A stretch of 47,879 nt of DNA from an uncultured Lentisphaerota bacterium (GCA_903912445.1 CAIWHP010000168.1:1-47879); one strand, 5' to 3'; counted from the stretch's first letter, positions 16,835 to 28,326 are shown. Numbers and translations are program-made. The notes: generated from the letters alone by a model not told the origin.

Positions 16835-17749
16835 ATGATTTTTGTGGGAGCGTTGGTCATCCTCTACTGGCTGGCCTTCCGATGGGTCTTTGACCGGTGG
16901 CGCGGCAAGGCGCCACGTTCGCGGTTCGAGCAGGGCTTTCGTTCGAAGTGGACGGGCGGTGTTTTGCTGGGCCTCGCGGGGCTCGGGGTGGTGTGTATGG
17001 TGTACGGCGTCTGCATCGAGCCGCAACGGCTGACGGTGAAAACCTACACGCTTGCATCGTCCAAGCTGCCGCCGGGGCAGCGGGTACGGCTGGTGCAACT
17101 GGCGGACTTGCACGTACGCGAGGCCGGGGCGCGGGAGCGGGCATTGCCGGAACTCGTCCGCAAACTCAAACCCGACATTGTTCTCTATACGGGCGATTTT
17201 TTCGGGACGCGGGCCGATGTGAACTCCGTCGTGGTGCAGTTGCTGCGGTCGTGGTCTGTCCCGCAATATGCCACAGAGGGAAACCTCGATGGTTTGGGCG
17301 CCTTCGAAGGTTGCCTGAAGCAGGCGGGCGTTCAACTTCTGGATGGCAACGCGCCGCAGTTCTGCGAGGTGCGCGGCATGCGGTTTTGCATCAGCGGTTT
17401 TCCCTCCGGCGCGGAAGGCTACATGCGCCACGCTCTCACGCGCCTGCCGCGCGATACCTTCAACCTCGTGCTCTATCATCACCCGCAAGGTTTCCCGGAG
17501 ACGTGGGAGACGCCCACCGATCTGATGTTGGCCGGGCATACGCACGGAGGGCAGATCCGGCTGCCGTTCTATGGCGCGCTGATTACGCTGGATCGTTTTG
17601 GCAAGCGTTGGGAGTCGGGCCTGTTCGCTGAGCATGGCGCGAAGCTGATCGTCTCGCGTGGCATCGGTTGCGAACCGCTGGTCCCGGAAATGCGCTTTAA
17701 CTGTGCGCCGGAGGTGGTTGTTATCGATCTGGTGGGGAGCACACGCTGA
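16835..17749 (+). CDS. membrane-anchored metallophosphoesterase (YkuE-like) with altered GNHD motif
   Basis: 304 residues. Two N-terminal hydrophobic segments (about 2-18 and 41-60) anchor a calcineurin-like phosphoesterase domain. The metal ligands appear in order: Asp91 and His93 (LADLHV), Asp121 (TGDFF), Asn150 in GNLD, His215-His216 (YHHP) and His235, His237 (AGHTHGGQ). In nearly all members the GNHD motif carries His; here it is Leu151. That His takes part in catalysis, so activity may be weak or altered. The gene sits in the sialidase/oxidoreductase cluster, 28 bp after the two-propeller gene and 26 bp before the second FAD oxidoreductase. A plain YkuE-type phosphodiesterase role is inferred from the fold only. 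Confidence 0.85.
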   Translation: MIFVGALVILYWLAFRWVFDRWRGKAPRSRFEQGFRSKWTGGVLLGLAGLGVVCMVYGVCIEPQRLTVKTYTLASSKLPPGQRVRLVQLADLHVREAGARERALPELVRKLKPDIVLYTGDFFGTRADVNSVVVQLLRSWSVPQYATEGNLDGLGAFEGCLKQAGVQLLDGNAPQFCEVRGMRFCISGFPSGAEGYMRHALTRLPRDTFNLVLYHHPQGFPETWETPTDLMLAGHTHGGQIRLPFYGALITLDRFGKRWESGLFAEHGAKLIVSRGIGCEPLVPEMRFNCAPEVVVIDLVGSTR

Positions 17750-17775
17750 TCAAGCTACGTGAAAAGGAAGCCAAG

Positions 17776-19164
17776 ATGAACAAGGTGAATCGTCGGGATG
17801 CGCTCAAGGGTTTCATGCTGGGTGTAGCCGGTAGCTGGGGGGCGCCATCCGCCTTGGCGGCGGAACGCGAAGCGGCGCGCACGCAGCCGGCGGAACAGTG
17901 GCCGGCGGTGGATGTGTTGGTGATCGGCGGCGGGCCGGCGGGCATCGCCGCGGCGTTGATGGCGGCGCGCGCGGGCCGAAAGACGCTGCTCGTGGAACGC
18001 TATGGCCGGCTCGGCGGCATGGCGGTGCAGGCGCTGGTGGGGCCGCTGATGGGCAACGTACGCAGCAAGCTGGTGGACGAAATCCTCGAACACATCGGCG
18101 GGCGCAAGGTGGATTATGAATTTGTGGACCTGAAATATGCCGAATTGCTCCTGACGGCAGGCTGTCAGGTGCTGTTGCACGCATGGTGCGCGGAGCCGTT
18201 GCTTGAGGGTCAGCGCGTGACGGGCGCGCGGCTGGTCACGAAGCAGGGTTTGATCGAAGTGAAGGCAAAGGTCACCGTGGATGCCACCGGCGATGGCGAT
18301 GTGGCGTTCGGCGCGGGGGCAGAATTCGCTCAGGGGCGCGGCGCGGGGCCGAACTGGAAGGCCGATGGTTTGGTGCAGCCGATGAGCATCATGTTCCGCG
18401 TCGCCGGAGTGAATCACAAGGAGAGCATGGACGCGAAGGGTGGACGCGGCGCGTATCGCTTCCCCGACGGCCGCACGTGGAACCAATTCTGCAAGGACGC
18501 CAACGCCGCGGGCGAACTGCCGCCGACGGTGGGGATGGTACGGACCTATTCCTCGCTGCGCAACGACGAGCGTGTGATCAATGCCACGCAGATCAATCGC
18601 GTAGACGGCACCAAGGTCAAGGATCTGACGCAGGCGGAACTGGAAGGGCGAAAGCAGGTGCAACTTATAATGGTATTTCTCAAGAAGCATGCGCCGGGAT
18701 TTCAGAACGCCTACGTCAGCGGCATGCCCGCGGCGGTCGGCGTACGCGAGACGCGGCGGATTCGCGGCGTCGAGACGCTGGCGGTGGACGATCTTTTTGC
18801 AGGCCGCAAATGGCCGGATGCGATTGTGCGTGAGGCGAGTTTTCCTATCGACATCCACAACCCCGACGGCATCGGCCAAGCTCAAGGTGCTTCGGCCGCG
18901 CATCCGCTCGGCAAGGATCCAAAGGTCAAGCCCTACGACATTCCGTACGGCTGTCTGGTGCCCCGCACCGTGAACGGCCTGCTGGTCGCGGGCCGTTGCA
19001 TCAGCGGCAGCCACGAGGCGCTGGCCTCCTATCGCGTGCAGGTGATCGCCATGGCCACCGGCGTGGCCGCCGGCGTCGCCGCCGCACAGGCGGTCGAGCA
19101 GGGCTGTGAGCCGCGCGCGGTGGATGTCGCCCGGATACAGGCCGTCGTCTTCGCGAAAGCATGA
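17776..19164 (+). CDS. TAT-exported FAD-dependent oxidoreductase, second copy
   Basis: 462 residues. A twin-arginine-like signal (VNRRDALKGFMLGVAGSWG) precedes the FAD-binding motif VDVLVIGGGPAGIAAALMA and LLVERYGRLGGMAVQALVGP. VDATGDGDVAFGAGAEF and LLVAGRCISGSHEALASYRV complete the FAD_oxidored pattern. It is related to, but clearly diverged from, the protein at 13183. An AAGGAAG ribosome site precedes the ATG. Having two such enzymes with sialidase-like proteins suggests oxidation of a sugar or sugar-linked compound outside the cytoplasm. That is inference. Confidence 0.85.
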   Translation: MNKVNRRDALKGFMLGVAGSWGAPSALAAEREAARTQPAEQWPAVDVLVIGGGPAGIAAALMAARAGRKTLLVERYGRLGGMAVQALVGPLMGNVRSKLVDEILEHIGGRKVDYEFVDLKYAELLLTAGCQVLLHAWCAEPLLEGQRVTGARLVTKQGLIEVKAKVTVDATGDGDVAFGAGAEFAQGRGAGPNWKADGLVQPMSIMFRVAGVNHKESMDAKGGRGAYRFPDGRTWNQFCKDANAAGELPPTVGMVRTYSSLRNDERVINATQINRVDGTKVKDLTQAELEGRKQVQLIMVFLKKHAPGFQNAYVSGMPAAVGVRETRRIRGVETLAVDDLFAGRKWPDAIVREASFPIDIHNPDGIGQAQGASAAHPLGKDPKVKPYDIPYGCLVPRTVNGLLVAGRCISGSHEALASYRVQVIAMATGVAAGVAAAQAVEQGCEPRAVDVARIQAVVFAKA

Positions 19165-19222
19165 CTGCGCTCGCCGGTTTGTACGGGTGTGCTTCAGCTT
19201 GAGAGGCCGGCGGATGCTGGCA

Positions 19223-19240
19223 TTTTCCAGTCCTTGGACA
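19223..19240. promoter_or_regulatory. degenerate TTCCAA palindrome
   Basis: TTTTCCAGTCCTTGGACA keeps most of the palindrome consensus, and a half-site TTGGAA follows at 19253-19258. It lies about 75 bp before the next gene's start. Confidence 0.35.
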
Positions 19241-19314
19241 CGTTCGCTGCGCTTGGAAACTCCGGCGCGTTTGGGCTGTAAGCGCACGGTCGATACGATG
19301 AGGGAGCTCAAAAA

Positions 19315-20376
19315 ATGGACATTTGCAGCATGATGCGCGGCGTAGCGTTGGCGGTGGGCCTCGGCGCGCAACTCTGCGCCGTTGGCGGCACGCCGCGCGA
19401 GGTGACGTTTCTCTCAACCTCCGATTCGCACTATCGCCAGACCGACCACCGGTTGGGGCATCACAATGATTTGATCCGCGCGACCATCGAGGAAATGAAT
19501 CGTGTGACGAGCCTCGCTTGGCCGGAAAAGCTTGGCGGCGGGAGGATGGCCAGGCCGCGCGGCGTGGTCGCGCTCGGGGATTTGATTGACGATGGCGATC
19601 TCCGCCTGAACGGCCGGAATATCAGCGCGGAGCAACATCAGCTCTTCCGCGCCGACTTCGGCCTCGACGGCAGCGATGGTTTGCTTAAGTTCCCAGCCTT
19701 CGAGGGGTGGGGGAACCACGACGGCCCACCGGAGGGCAAGGAGAAGAACGGCTTCAGTTCCCAGGGTGAGATCCGAAAACGCAATCTCGTCCGCAAAGCC
19801 AAGGGCCTGATTTCGAATCTCTCGGCGAACGGCCTGCATTATTCGTGGGACTGGGCCGACGTGCACTTTGTGCAGCTCAACCTCTACCCGGCGGACAAGC
19901 AGCGGGCGGGCGTGCACTATTCGCCGGTCTGGCACGACCCACAAGGTGCGCTCACCTTCCTCAAGCAGGATTTGGCCGCCAGGGTCGGGCTCAGCGGGCG
20001 GCCGGTCGTCCTGATGAGCCACTGCGGTTTCGACACCGACTGGTGGACGAAAGATGATTGGAAAGACGTCTACGATGCGGCGCGCGACTACAACATCGTG
20101 CTCTATCTCTATGGCCACAGCGGCACGGGTGTCCGGACCTGGGCGCCCGAGGGCGGGGTGAAGCAGTGGGACTGCATCAACGATGGCCAGACCGACAAGG
20201 GCTTCTTCGTCATCCAACTCACCGACAGCCGTCTGCGCGCGGCAATGCGGGTCAAGACGGGGTTGAAGGTCACGAAGAACCCCGACGGCTCCTTCCATCA
20301 CGAGTGGAGCGGCGGCTGGGCGTGGAAATGGTTAGTGGACAAGCCCCTTGTGCCACCCGCCAAAACCGGTCAATGA
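19315..20376 (+). CDS. exported metallophosphoesterase
   Basis: 353 residues with an N-terminal signal-like segment (MMRGVALAVGLGAQLCAVGG). Calcineurin-like motifs are intact: FLSTSDSHY, VALGDLIDDGD, GWGNHDG, LMSHCGFD and LYLYGHSG. This contrasts with the altered GNHD of the nearby gene at 16835. The substrate is unknown; the domain is a metal-dependent phosphatase or phosphodiesterase. The start is supported by GAGGGAG 8 bp upstream. It closes the glycan-related cluster, followed by a 286-bp gap. Confidence 0.8.
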   Translation: MDICSMMRGVALAVGLGAQLCAVGGTPREVTFLSTSDSHYRQTDHRLGHHNDLIRATIEEMNRVTSLAWPEKLGGGRMARPRGVVALGDLIDDGDLRLNGRNISAEQHQLFRADFGLDGSDGLLKFPAFEGWGNHDGPPEGKEKNGFSSQGEIRKRNLVRKAKGLISNLSANGLHYSWDWADVHFVQLNLYPADKQRAGVHYSPVWHDPQGALTFLKQDLAARVGLSGRPVVLMSHCGFDTDWWTKDDWKDVYDAARDYNIVLYLYGHSGTGVRTWAPEGGVKQWDCINDGQTDKGFFVIQLTDSRLRAAMRVKTGLKVTKNPDGSFHHEWSGGWAWKWLVDKPLVPPAKTGQ

Positions 20377-20662
20377 ACACGGCGGGCTGGCGCTCAAGGC
20401 CTTGGCATGCCCGCCGCTACCTGCCGCGCTGTTCACGGATGAACCCGGGTCGCGCGAAGGGCCCGCCGCGAGGTAGGCCCACGCCCACAGCGAGCGCGGA
20501 ATGTCGGGCCGCCAGCACGGCAACACTTTCGCCGGCCGTCGCTCGTCCTGCCTGCAGGCCGTCCGTGGGCTGCGGAAAAAATGGATTGGAATGGAGCACG
20601 GCGTGGCGTATTTTGATTCCGCAGTCCGCGGTACCGCGTGACGCGGTTGTAGAGGAGCAAAC
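20377..20662. other. intergenic gap with long-loop inverted repeat
   Basis: An inverted repeat GGCGGGC/GCCCGCC (about 20382-20415) lies just after the metallophosphoesterase stop. The rest is GC-rich with no recognisable gene. It ends in GAGGAGCAAAC, a strong ribosome site for the next gene, whose promoter must be here. I cannot name a clear -10 box. Confidence 0.3.
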
Positions 20663-22318
20663 ATGAAAATACTTCGTGTGCTGATTATTGTGGCGCTGGT
20701 CACAGGCCTATATGCCATCTTGCAATTGCCCGATCCGCTCGGCGACCGGCCGGAAGCGGAATACGTCAATCTGCCCGACGCCGACTTCGCTGAAGCTGCG
20801 AGCATCGCGCGGAACGTGGGGCTGCACGGCGAGGCGGTGCTGCTGGTCGACTATGGCATCGAGCAACAGCTGCCCAGCGATGACGCCTGTCTGCGGCTGC
20901 GCGAGGACTATCTGACCGCGATGCAGAAGGACCTGACGGCCGCCGGCAAGCTCCAGACCCTCGGCCTGCTGACCGTGCCGACCGACGCGAACTGGTTCGA
21001 CAGCCTCTCCGGCAACTCGGTGGCCGACTACTTCATCTATGGCGCGGGCGCCAATGACCTGCCCGCGCCCGTCGGGGTGTCCGATACATTCCTCAGCGCG
21101 GCGCAGGGCGCACAGTCGCTGGCGGCCGCCTTTCCGCCGCTCGGTCCGGCGATCCGGCTGTGCATCGCGGCGCGCACACAGGGCGCGATCAACCGCGGGC
21201 TGGCGCAGCAGCTGACCGACGCCTTCCTGTTCGTGCGCGCCGCCTCCAGCCCCTCGCTGGCCGTCAGCGCGGCGCAGGAATCGATCATGCCGGTCTATCA
21301 GCTGGCGCGGCAGTGCAAGACGTGGGCGGAGTTTGAGGTGCTCGTGCGCAACTCGGGCAGCGTCGACCAGATCAAGGCGCTGACGCGCATCGCGGGCGGC
21401 TCGCCGCGCAGCGCGCGCCGGCTCGCGCAGATCCTGCTGGTCACCGGCGACCGCGGTCCCGAGGCGAATGCCCGCGCGCTAGGCTTCATCCTGCAGCATG
21501 GCGCCAAGGGTTTCGACGCGCTGCACGCGGCGGTGCGCAAGGGCCCCAAGGGGGTCGCGCTGCTCGCCAAGCACCCGGCGCTGCCGGTTGCCCAGCTCAA
21601 CGCAGTGCGCCGGTCGCCCCCGTTCCTCTTTGGCGAGAGCGGGCTCGCACTGTGGCGCGCCGAGCAGGCCCGGCACGGCTGGGGTGCGACGTTCGTCAAG
21701 TACGCCATCATCGCCGTGCTCTGCGGCATCGTCTTCGCGCTGCTGCTGCCGCGCCAGTTGTTCCGCGAGAAATTCCTGCCGGTGACGCCGCTGGCGCGCG
21801 TCGCGGAGGAGCAGGTTGGCGGCATCTACTGGTCCATCATCGTGCTCGCCGCGATCTCCGTCTGCCTGCTGCTGGTGCTGCCGGCGATCACGCCGGCGGG
21901 CGCGATGGATGACAGCGGCGGGGCCGTGCCCGGCGGCGTGGGGTCGGTCGCCGGGACGAGCTTCGTGGAAAAGAACCAGGCGCTTTCGCTGGTGATCCTG
22001 CTCGCGGTGATCATGATCGTGCAGGGCGCGTGCCTCTGGATCGCGCGCCGCAAGATCCGCGAGGTCGAAAACGATCTCGCCGCCGAGCCGGCGCTCAAGC
22101 TGCGGCGCCTGGAGAACCTCGATATCTTCTTTGACCTGCCGCTCTACTGTGGCCTGGCGCTGACGATCTTCGCATTCATCCTCATCAGCACCTTCGGCGC
22201 GGGCGTCAGCCGCTTCCTGGCCTATTCCGCCACGTTCATCGGCATCATTTTTGCCGTGATGCTGCGCGTCGGCCATCTCTATCCGCTGCGCGAAAAACTG
22301 ATCAACCAGAAAGGCTGA
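20663..22318 (+). CDS. multi-spanning membrane protein, unknown family
   Basis: 551 residues. One N-terminal helix (about 5-22) is followed by a ~320-residue soluble, alpha-rich domain, probably periplasmic, with many Ala/Leu/Arg repeats (for example PRSARRLAQILLVTGDRGPE). Five C-terminal membrane segments follow: about 346-366, 389-410, 436-456, 490-511 and 513-535. I do not recognise the family. The next gene starts 8 bp after the stop, and its product has a charged membrane helix and a long coiled coil. The two are very likely one complex. A strong ribosome site (GAGGAG) supports the start. Confidence 0.75.
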   Translation: MKILRVLIIVALVTGLYAILQLPDPLGDRPEAEYVNLPDADFAEAASIARNVGLHGEAVLLVDYGIEQQLPSDDACLRLREDYLTAMQKDLTAAGKLQTLGLLTVPTDANWFDSLSGNSVADYFIYGAGANDLPAPVGVSDTFLSAAQGAQSLAAAFPPLGPAIRLCIAARTQGAINRGLAQQLTDAFLFVRAASSPSLAVSAAQESIMPVYQLARQCKTWAEFEVLVRNSGSVDQIKALTRIAGGSPRSARRLAQILLVTGDRGPEANARALGFILQHGAKGFDALHAAVRKGPKGVALLAKHPALPVAQLNAVRRSPPFLFGESGLALWRAEQARHGWGATFVKYAIIAVLCGIVFALLLPRQLFREKFLPVTPLARVAEEQVGGIYWSIIVLAAISVCLLLVLPAITPAGAMDDSGGAVPGGVGSVAGTSFVEKNQALSLVILLAVIMIVQGACLWIARRKIREVENDLAAEPALKLRRLENLDIFFDLPLYCGLALTIFAFILISTFGAGVSRFLAYSATFIGIIFAVMLRVGHLYPLREKLINQKG

Positions 22319-22325
22319 GCGCGCC

Positions 22326-24170
22326 ATGAGGCCGTCCCTTCTTGTCATCATCATGGATTTCCTGGTCAGCTCGCTGCTGCTCTTCATCAGCGGGCCGGGC
22401 ATGCGCAGTGATGGACTGCCCCGCCAGGGCGCCGCGCGCGGGCCGACCGCCGCGGAGACCGCGCCGGAATTCGCTCCCGCCGCCATCCTCGACATGGAGC
22501 AGCAGTGGGCGCGCGAATACCAGCAGCAGCTGGCCGAGACGAAGATCTCGTCGCAGGCCGAGTCGCTCTCGCTGCTGGAGCTGCGCGGCCGCGAGCTCAC
22601 CGCCGCCCGCGCGCAGCTCGAAGGCCAGGTGGCGCAGCAGGGCGCGGAGCTCGCGCGCAAGCAGCAGAACCTGGCGCAGCTGACCGACACGGTGGGCGAC
22701 CTCCGCGCCGAGCGCGCGCAGCAGGAGGCAGCCCTGCAGGCGACGCGCCAGCAGGCCACGGCGCTGGCCGCGGAAAAGACGGCCGTCGCGGCCACGCGCG
22801 ACGCGCTGGCCGCCGCCAAGGCCGAGACCGAGCGCAAGCTGCAGGAGGCCGAGGCGCGCCGGCAGGAGCTCGCCGCCCAGGCGCTGCAACTGCGCCAGCG
22901 CATCGCCGAGCAGGCCGACGTGATCCACCGCCAGACGCAGACGCTGGCCAGCCAGCAGCAGACCATCGCCGGCGACCTGCGCAACCTGACGACGACGCAG
23001 ACGCGCCTCGAGGGCAAGGCCGATGCCATCCAACGCGGGCAGGCGGACATGCAGACTTCGCTCGCGCAATTCCAGCTCTTCGCCGCCAACCTGCCCAAGG
23101 AGTGGAAGAGCACCGCGCAGCAGATCGCCGGCGACCAGGCGCGGCTGATGGGCGCCGTGACCGGCCTGACCGCGATGGTCACCTCGCAGAATCCCGCCCA
23201 GAGCGCCGCCGAACAGCAGCTCATCCGGGACCGCATCAAGGAATTGACCACCCTCAACCGCAACCTGACGAGCCAGCTGAACACGCTGGCGACGAACGGG
23301 TTCGATGGCGGTGCGCTCGGCGTCGAGCTGCGCGCCGTACGCCAGCAGCAGGTGCAACTCCAGGCTGGCATCGGCGGGCTCGGCTCGCGCCTGGGCGAGA
23401 TGGAGACACGGCAGATCGGTCCGTTCGCCAAGTTCCGCGACGCGCGCGTCGGCGTCCGGGCCGCGCTCACCGCCGCCAAGGTTGGCGGGGCCGATGCCCC
23501 CGGACCCGCGCCCAGTTCCTTCAGCAGCACCACCTATGCGCCCCTGATCTATTCCGGCGACCGCTTCTGGCTCATCATGCATGCCGGCGATCTCGGCATC
23601 ACCTGGCGCGACCTCGATGAGGATCTCGACCGGCTCGCCTTCAGCGCGCTCGTGCCCGGTGTCGCCGTGGCGCAGCCGTTGCACGGGCCCGTGCGCCCGA
23701 TCGGCAGTGAGCCGCGCCTTGTCTTGTTTGATCTGCGCCAGGAGCCCGCCATCCTGTCGTCCCTCACCGGTGCCAGCCGTGTCAGTCCGGCCGCGCTGCT
23801 GGGCCGTGCCGGCCTCGAAAAACGCGGCGCGCGCGATCTCTACCTCTTCAAGCGGACCGGCGAGGGTCTCGGCTTCGCCGTGGAACTCGCGCCCGACCTG
23901 GCCACGCCCGGCTATCTGATGCTGCGCAGCACCTACAACCGCTTCATCAACTTCCTGAGCACCCAGCTCATCAGCACCGCGGCGCAGCGGCCCGAGGCTG
24001 GCGACTACGTGGTCACCGCCGAGGGCTCCATCGTCGGTGTCATGGTGAATGACCAGCGCGCCTATGTATTGGGCGACGCCGACTTCGCCGCCGGTGCACG
24101 CGGCGTCTCGCTGATCACGCCGCGCGACTTCGCCCACGACGCGCTTGAATTGCGCAAGACCCTGAAGTGA
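22326..24170 (+). CDS. membrane-anchored coiled-coil protein, unknown family
   Basis: 614 residues. The N-terminal membrane helix (about 4-23, SLLVIIMDFLVSSLLLFIS) contains Asp11 near its middle, as in MotB/ExbD-like proteins, but no other family feature is seen. Residues ~55-270 form a long Gln/Ala/Glu-rich coiled coil (such as QAESLSLLELRGRELTAARA). After a Pro/Ser linker a globular C-terminal domain (~390-614) contains TYAPLIYSGDRFWLIMHAG and DYVVTAEGSIVGVMVNDQRA, reminiscent of a beta-rich protease-like fold without a recognisable catalytic triad. It is probably a partner of the preceding membrane protein. Confidence 0.75.
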   Translation: MRPSLLVIIMDFLVSSLLLFISGPGMRSDGLPRQGAARGPTAAETAPEFAPAAILDMEQQWAREYQQQLAETKISSQAESLSLLELRGRELTAARAQLEGQVAQQGAELARKQQNLAQLTDTVGDLRAERAQQEAALQATRQQATALAAEKTAVAATRDALAAAKAETERKLQEAEARRQELAAQALQLRQRIAEQADVIHRQTQTLASQQQTIAGDLRNLTTTQTRLEGKADAIQRGQADMQTSLAQFQLFAANLPKEWKSTAQQIAGDQARLMGAVTGLTAMVTSQNPAQSAAEQQLIRDRIKELTTLNRNLTSQLNTLATNGFDGGALGVELRAVRQQQVQLQAGIGGLGSRLGEMETRQIGPFAKFRDARVGVRAALTAAKVGGADAPGPAPSSFSSTTYAPLIYSGDRFWLIMHAGDLGITWRDLDEDLDRLAFSALVPGVAVAQPLHGPVRPIGSEPRLVLFDLRQEPAILSSLTGASRVSPAALLGRAGLEKRGARDLYLFKRTGEGLGFAVELAPDLATPGYLMLRSTYNRFINFLSTQLISTAAQRPEAGDYVVTAEGSIVGVMVNDQRAYVLGDADFAAGARGVSLITPRDFAHDALELRKTLK

Positions 24171-24470
24171 AGCGCGTCTTCCCGGCGCCCGCTTTCACCT
24201 GTGGGCGCTCGGGTTGGGGGCTTGGTGGCGCTGGTGAAGTTTCTGCCCAGGTTGATCATGCTGTTCCCGGGTTGACCCGTGGCTGGCGTGTCCGGCGAAT
24301 TCCAAGGCTTGGAAACCGAAATCGCGTTTTTTCCAAGCATTGGAAAAGTTCATACTGATTTTCAGGTTTAATACTTCGATGGGGAGGCCGGTTCCTAACG
24401 GCTGACCAACGCCGGAAGCGTATCCGCTTTCCCCGCTTCCATTCTGCGGTGCGCCCGCTACACTGCGGCC
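24171..24470. promoter_or_regulatory. intergenic region with paired TTCCAANNNTTGGAA palindromes upstream of recD2
   Basis: TTCCAAGGCTTGGAA (24300-24314) and TTTTCCAAGCATTGGAAAA (24329-24347) have centres 31 bp apart. A TTTAATAC sequence (24367-24374) downstream of the second could belong to a -10 box, but the spacing to a -35 is poor. The rest of the gap is GC-rich with no gene seen. Confidence 0.55.
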
Positions 24471-26684
<2,214 letters not shown>

Positions 26685-26688
26685 GCGC

Positions 26689-27168
26689 TCAAACCGCGAA
26701 GATTTTCTTCAGCTTGGCGAGCAGTCCCGGGGCCTCGGGGGTGCCTTCGGCGGGGGCCCAGGCGGCCTTCTCGTGCGGCTGGAGGGCCGCATAGGGGCCG
26801 GCCTTGGCCTCGAAGATCATAGAGCCGGGCTCCAGCATTACGGAGGTGTGGAAGACGCCGCAGGGGATCGTCACGGCGCAATTCTTTCCGTGCGCGTCGA
26901 GCAGCGCGGTCTCGGTCACGTGGCCCTGCGCGTCGAAGATGATGACGCCCATCTTCCCGCGGACGATCATCATCGTCTCGTCCTTGGCGGGATCGGCGTG
27001 GCAGTGCGGCTGGATGTAGGTGTCCGGTTCGCCGGCATTGAAGAGGCGGTTGCACGGCGCCTGCTCGCTGGTGTGCAGGTTCAGGTTCTTGCGCCGGCGC
27101 GGCGCCGCCGCCGCCTGAGCATTCAGTTCGTCGAGCATCTGCGTCGTAACGATTTTGATCTGGCTCAT
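26689..27168 (-). CDS. WbuC-family cupin metalloprotein
   Basis: 159 residues. The pattern CNRLFNAGEPDTYIQPHCHADPAKDE, MMIVRGKMGVIIFD, IPCGVFHTSVMLEPGSMIFE and GPYAA matches the WbuC cupin-fold family, which carries the metal-binding histidines in the HxH and later positions. WbuC proteins occur with O-antigen loci, but their reaction is not well defined. The start is taken at the ATG opening SQIKIVTTQM, as upstream codons (MRLLRLGTHTM) are not conserved-looking. The gene is convergent with recD2, with only 4 bp between the stops. Confidence 0.82.
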   Translation of the reverse strand: MSQIKIVTTQMLDELNAQAAAAPRRRKNLNLHTSEQAPCNRLFNAGEPDTYIQPHCHADPAKDETMMIVRGKMGVIIFDAQGHVTETALLDAHGKNCAVTIPCGVFHTSVMLEPGSMIFEAKAGPYAALQPHEKAAWAPAEGTPEAPGLLAKLKKIFAV

Positions 27169-27196
27169 GGTGTGCGTTCCTAAGCGAAGCAATCTC

Positions 27197-27283
27197 ATCC
27201 ACAGATTACACAGATTTCACAGATGGCTTTCACCCATGCACTGTTCTGTTTCCGAATCGGTGTAATCTGTGAAATCTGTGGAT
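27197..27283. repeat. inverted repeat of CACAGATTACACAGATT units
   Basis: ATCCACAGATTACACAGATT (from 27197) and its approximate complement TGTAATCTGTGAAATCTGTG (27261-27280) face each other across about 36 bp. Each arm is itself made of short CACAGATT units. It could form a hairpin as a shared terminator between the cupin and the ThuA protein or be a mobile repeat. Confidence 0.55.
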
Positions 27284-27320
27284 TAGTCTTCCTGACCGCT
27301 GAGGTCTGACTTCTGACCTC

Positions 27321-28118
27321 TTACTGCTTGGCCGCCCAGACGACGCCGTTGGCGATGATCTTGCGGATGCTCGTATCGAAGAAGACCGGGTTCGTCTCGT
27401 GGCCGATCTGGAAGTAGAACATCTTGCCCCTGCCGATCGTCCAGATGAAGCCTAGTTGCGACGGCACTTTGCCGCCATCCTTCTTCGTATAGACGCCGTC
27501 GAAGAGCACCTGCTCCGGCGTCGGCACCGCGTACGGATTGTCGTAGCGCTCGGTGTGAACGATGTTGAATTCCGCCGGCACGCCCTTGGCGATGGGATGA
27601 TCCTTGGCGAGCGTCGTCACCTTGAGGTCGGTGCAGTCGTTGGCGTAGGTGCCCCACGCGGCGACGCGGCCCTTGGGCTTGACGGCGTCGAGTAGTTCCT
27701 GCTTGGTCTTGGCGATGCTCATCAGGGCGATGTTTGGCTTGGCGAAATGCGCCGAGTGCAGCGCGACGAAGCCCATGCCGCCTTCCTGGACGCGCTTGAC
27801 GATCTTCTGGACCAGTTCGGCCTTCACGTCGCCATGCTTCTTGTGGCCCCACCAGACGAGCACGTCGGCGCGGTTGAGCAGGCTGTCCGTCAAGCCTTGC
27901 TCGGGATCGCTCAAGTTGGCGGTGACCACTTCCCAGCCGTCGAGACACTTCAAGCCTTCGGCGACGGCGCCGTTGATGTCGTTGGGATACAGCGCCTTTG
28001 GTGCGGTGCCTTCCGACCAGACCACCACGCACTTCTTGCCGTCCGCCGCCATGAGATTACCCGCCAGCATCACGCCCGCCGCCAGCAGCCCGAACCGCAT
28101 CCACATGCCACCATGCAT
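27321..28118 (-). CDS. ThuA-domain protein, exported
   Basis: 265 residues. A signal peptide (FGLLAAGVMLAGNLMA) precedes a ThuA-like fold: KKCVVVWSEGTAPKALYP, VLVWWGHKKHGD, GGMGFVALHSAHF and KMFYFQIGHETNPVFF, with a class I glutamine amidotransferase-like topology. ThuA proteins are common in PVC polysaccharide loci, often as fusions, and their activity is uncertain. GGAGAA precedes the ATG. The gene is divergent from the predicted glycosidase at 28327. Confidence 0.83.
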   Translation of the reverse strand: MHGGMWMRFGLLAAGVMLAGNLMAADGKKCVVVWSEGTAPKALYPNDINGAVAEGLKCLDGWEVVTANLSDPEQGLTDSLLNRADVLVWWGHKKHGDVKAELVQKIVKRVQEGGMGFVALHSAHFAKPNIALMSIAKTKQELLDAVKPKGRVAAWGTYANDCTDLKVTTLAKDHPIAKGVPAEFNIVHTERYDNPYAVPTPEQVLFDGVYTKKDGGKVPSQLGFIWTIGRGKMFYFQIGHETNPVFFDTSIRKIIANGVVWAAKQ

Positions 28119-28148
28119 AGTCTTCTCCGGTTAGTTTGGTTGTTCATC

Positions 28149-28170
28149 CCGCCCGCCTTCGCGCGGGCGG
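28149..28170. repeat. short perfect hairpin between divergent genes
   Basis: CCGCCCGC (28149-28156) pairs with GCGGGCGG (28163-28170) across a six-base loop. A lone half-site TTTTCCAAGG follows at 28197-28206. The pair is REP-like and not a terminator (no T run). Confidence 0.4.
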
Positions 28171-28326
28171 CGCGGATAATAACGAGGCCGGTGCCGTTTT
28201 CCAAGGTTTACCCGCCACAAGTGGGCTGGGTAGTTAAGGCACCTTTCTCGGTGGAATTACCCCTCATGTTCCGCGTGATGTTTTGGTTGCAGTGCCAGAC
28301 ATGGTAGGATTGTTTTTGGTGAATGC

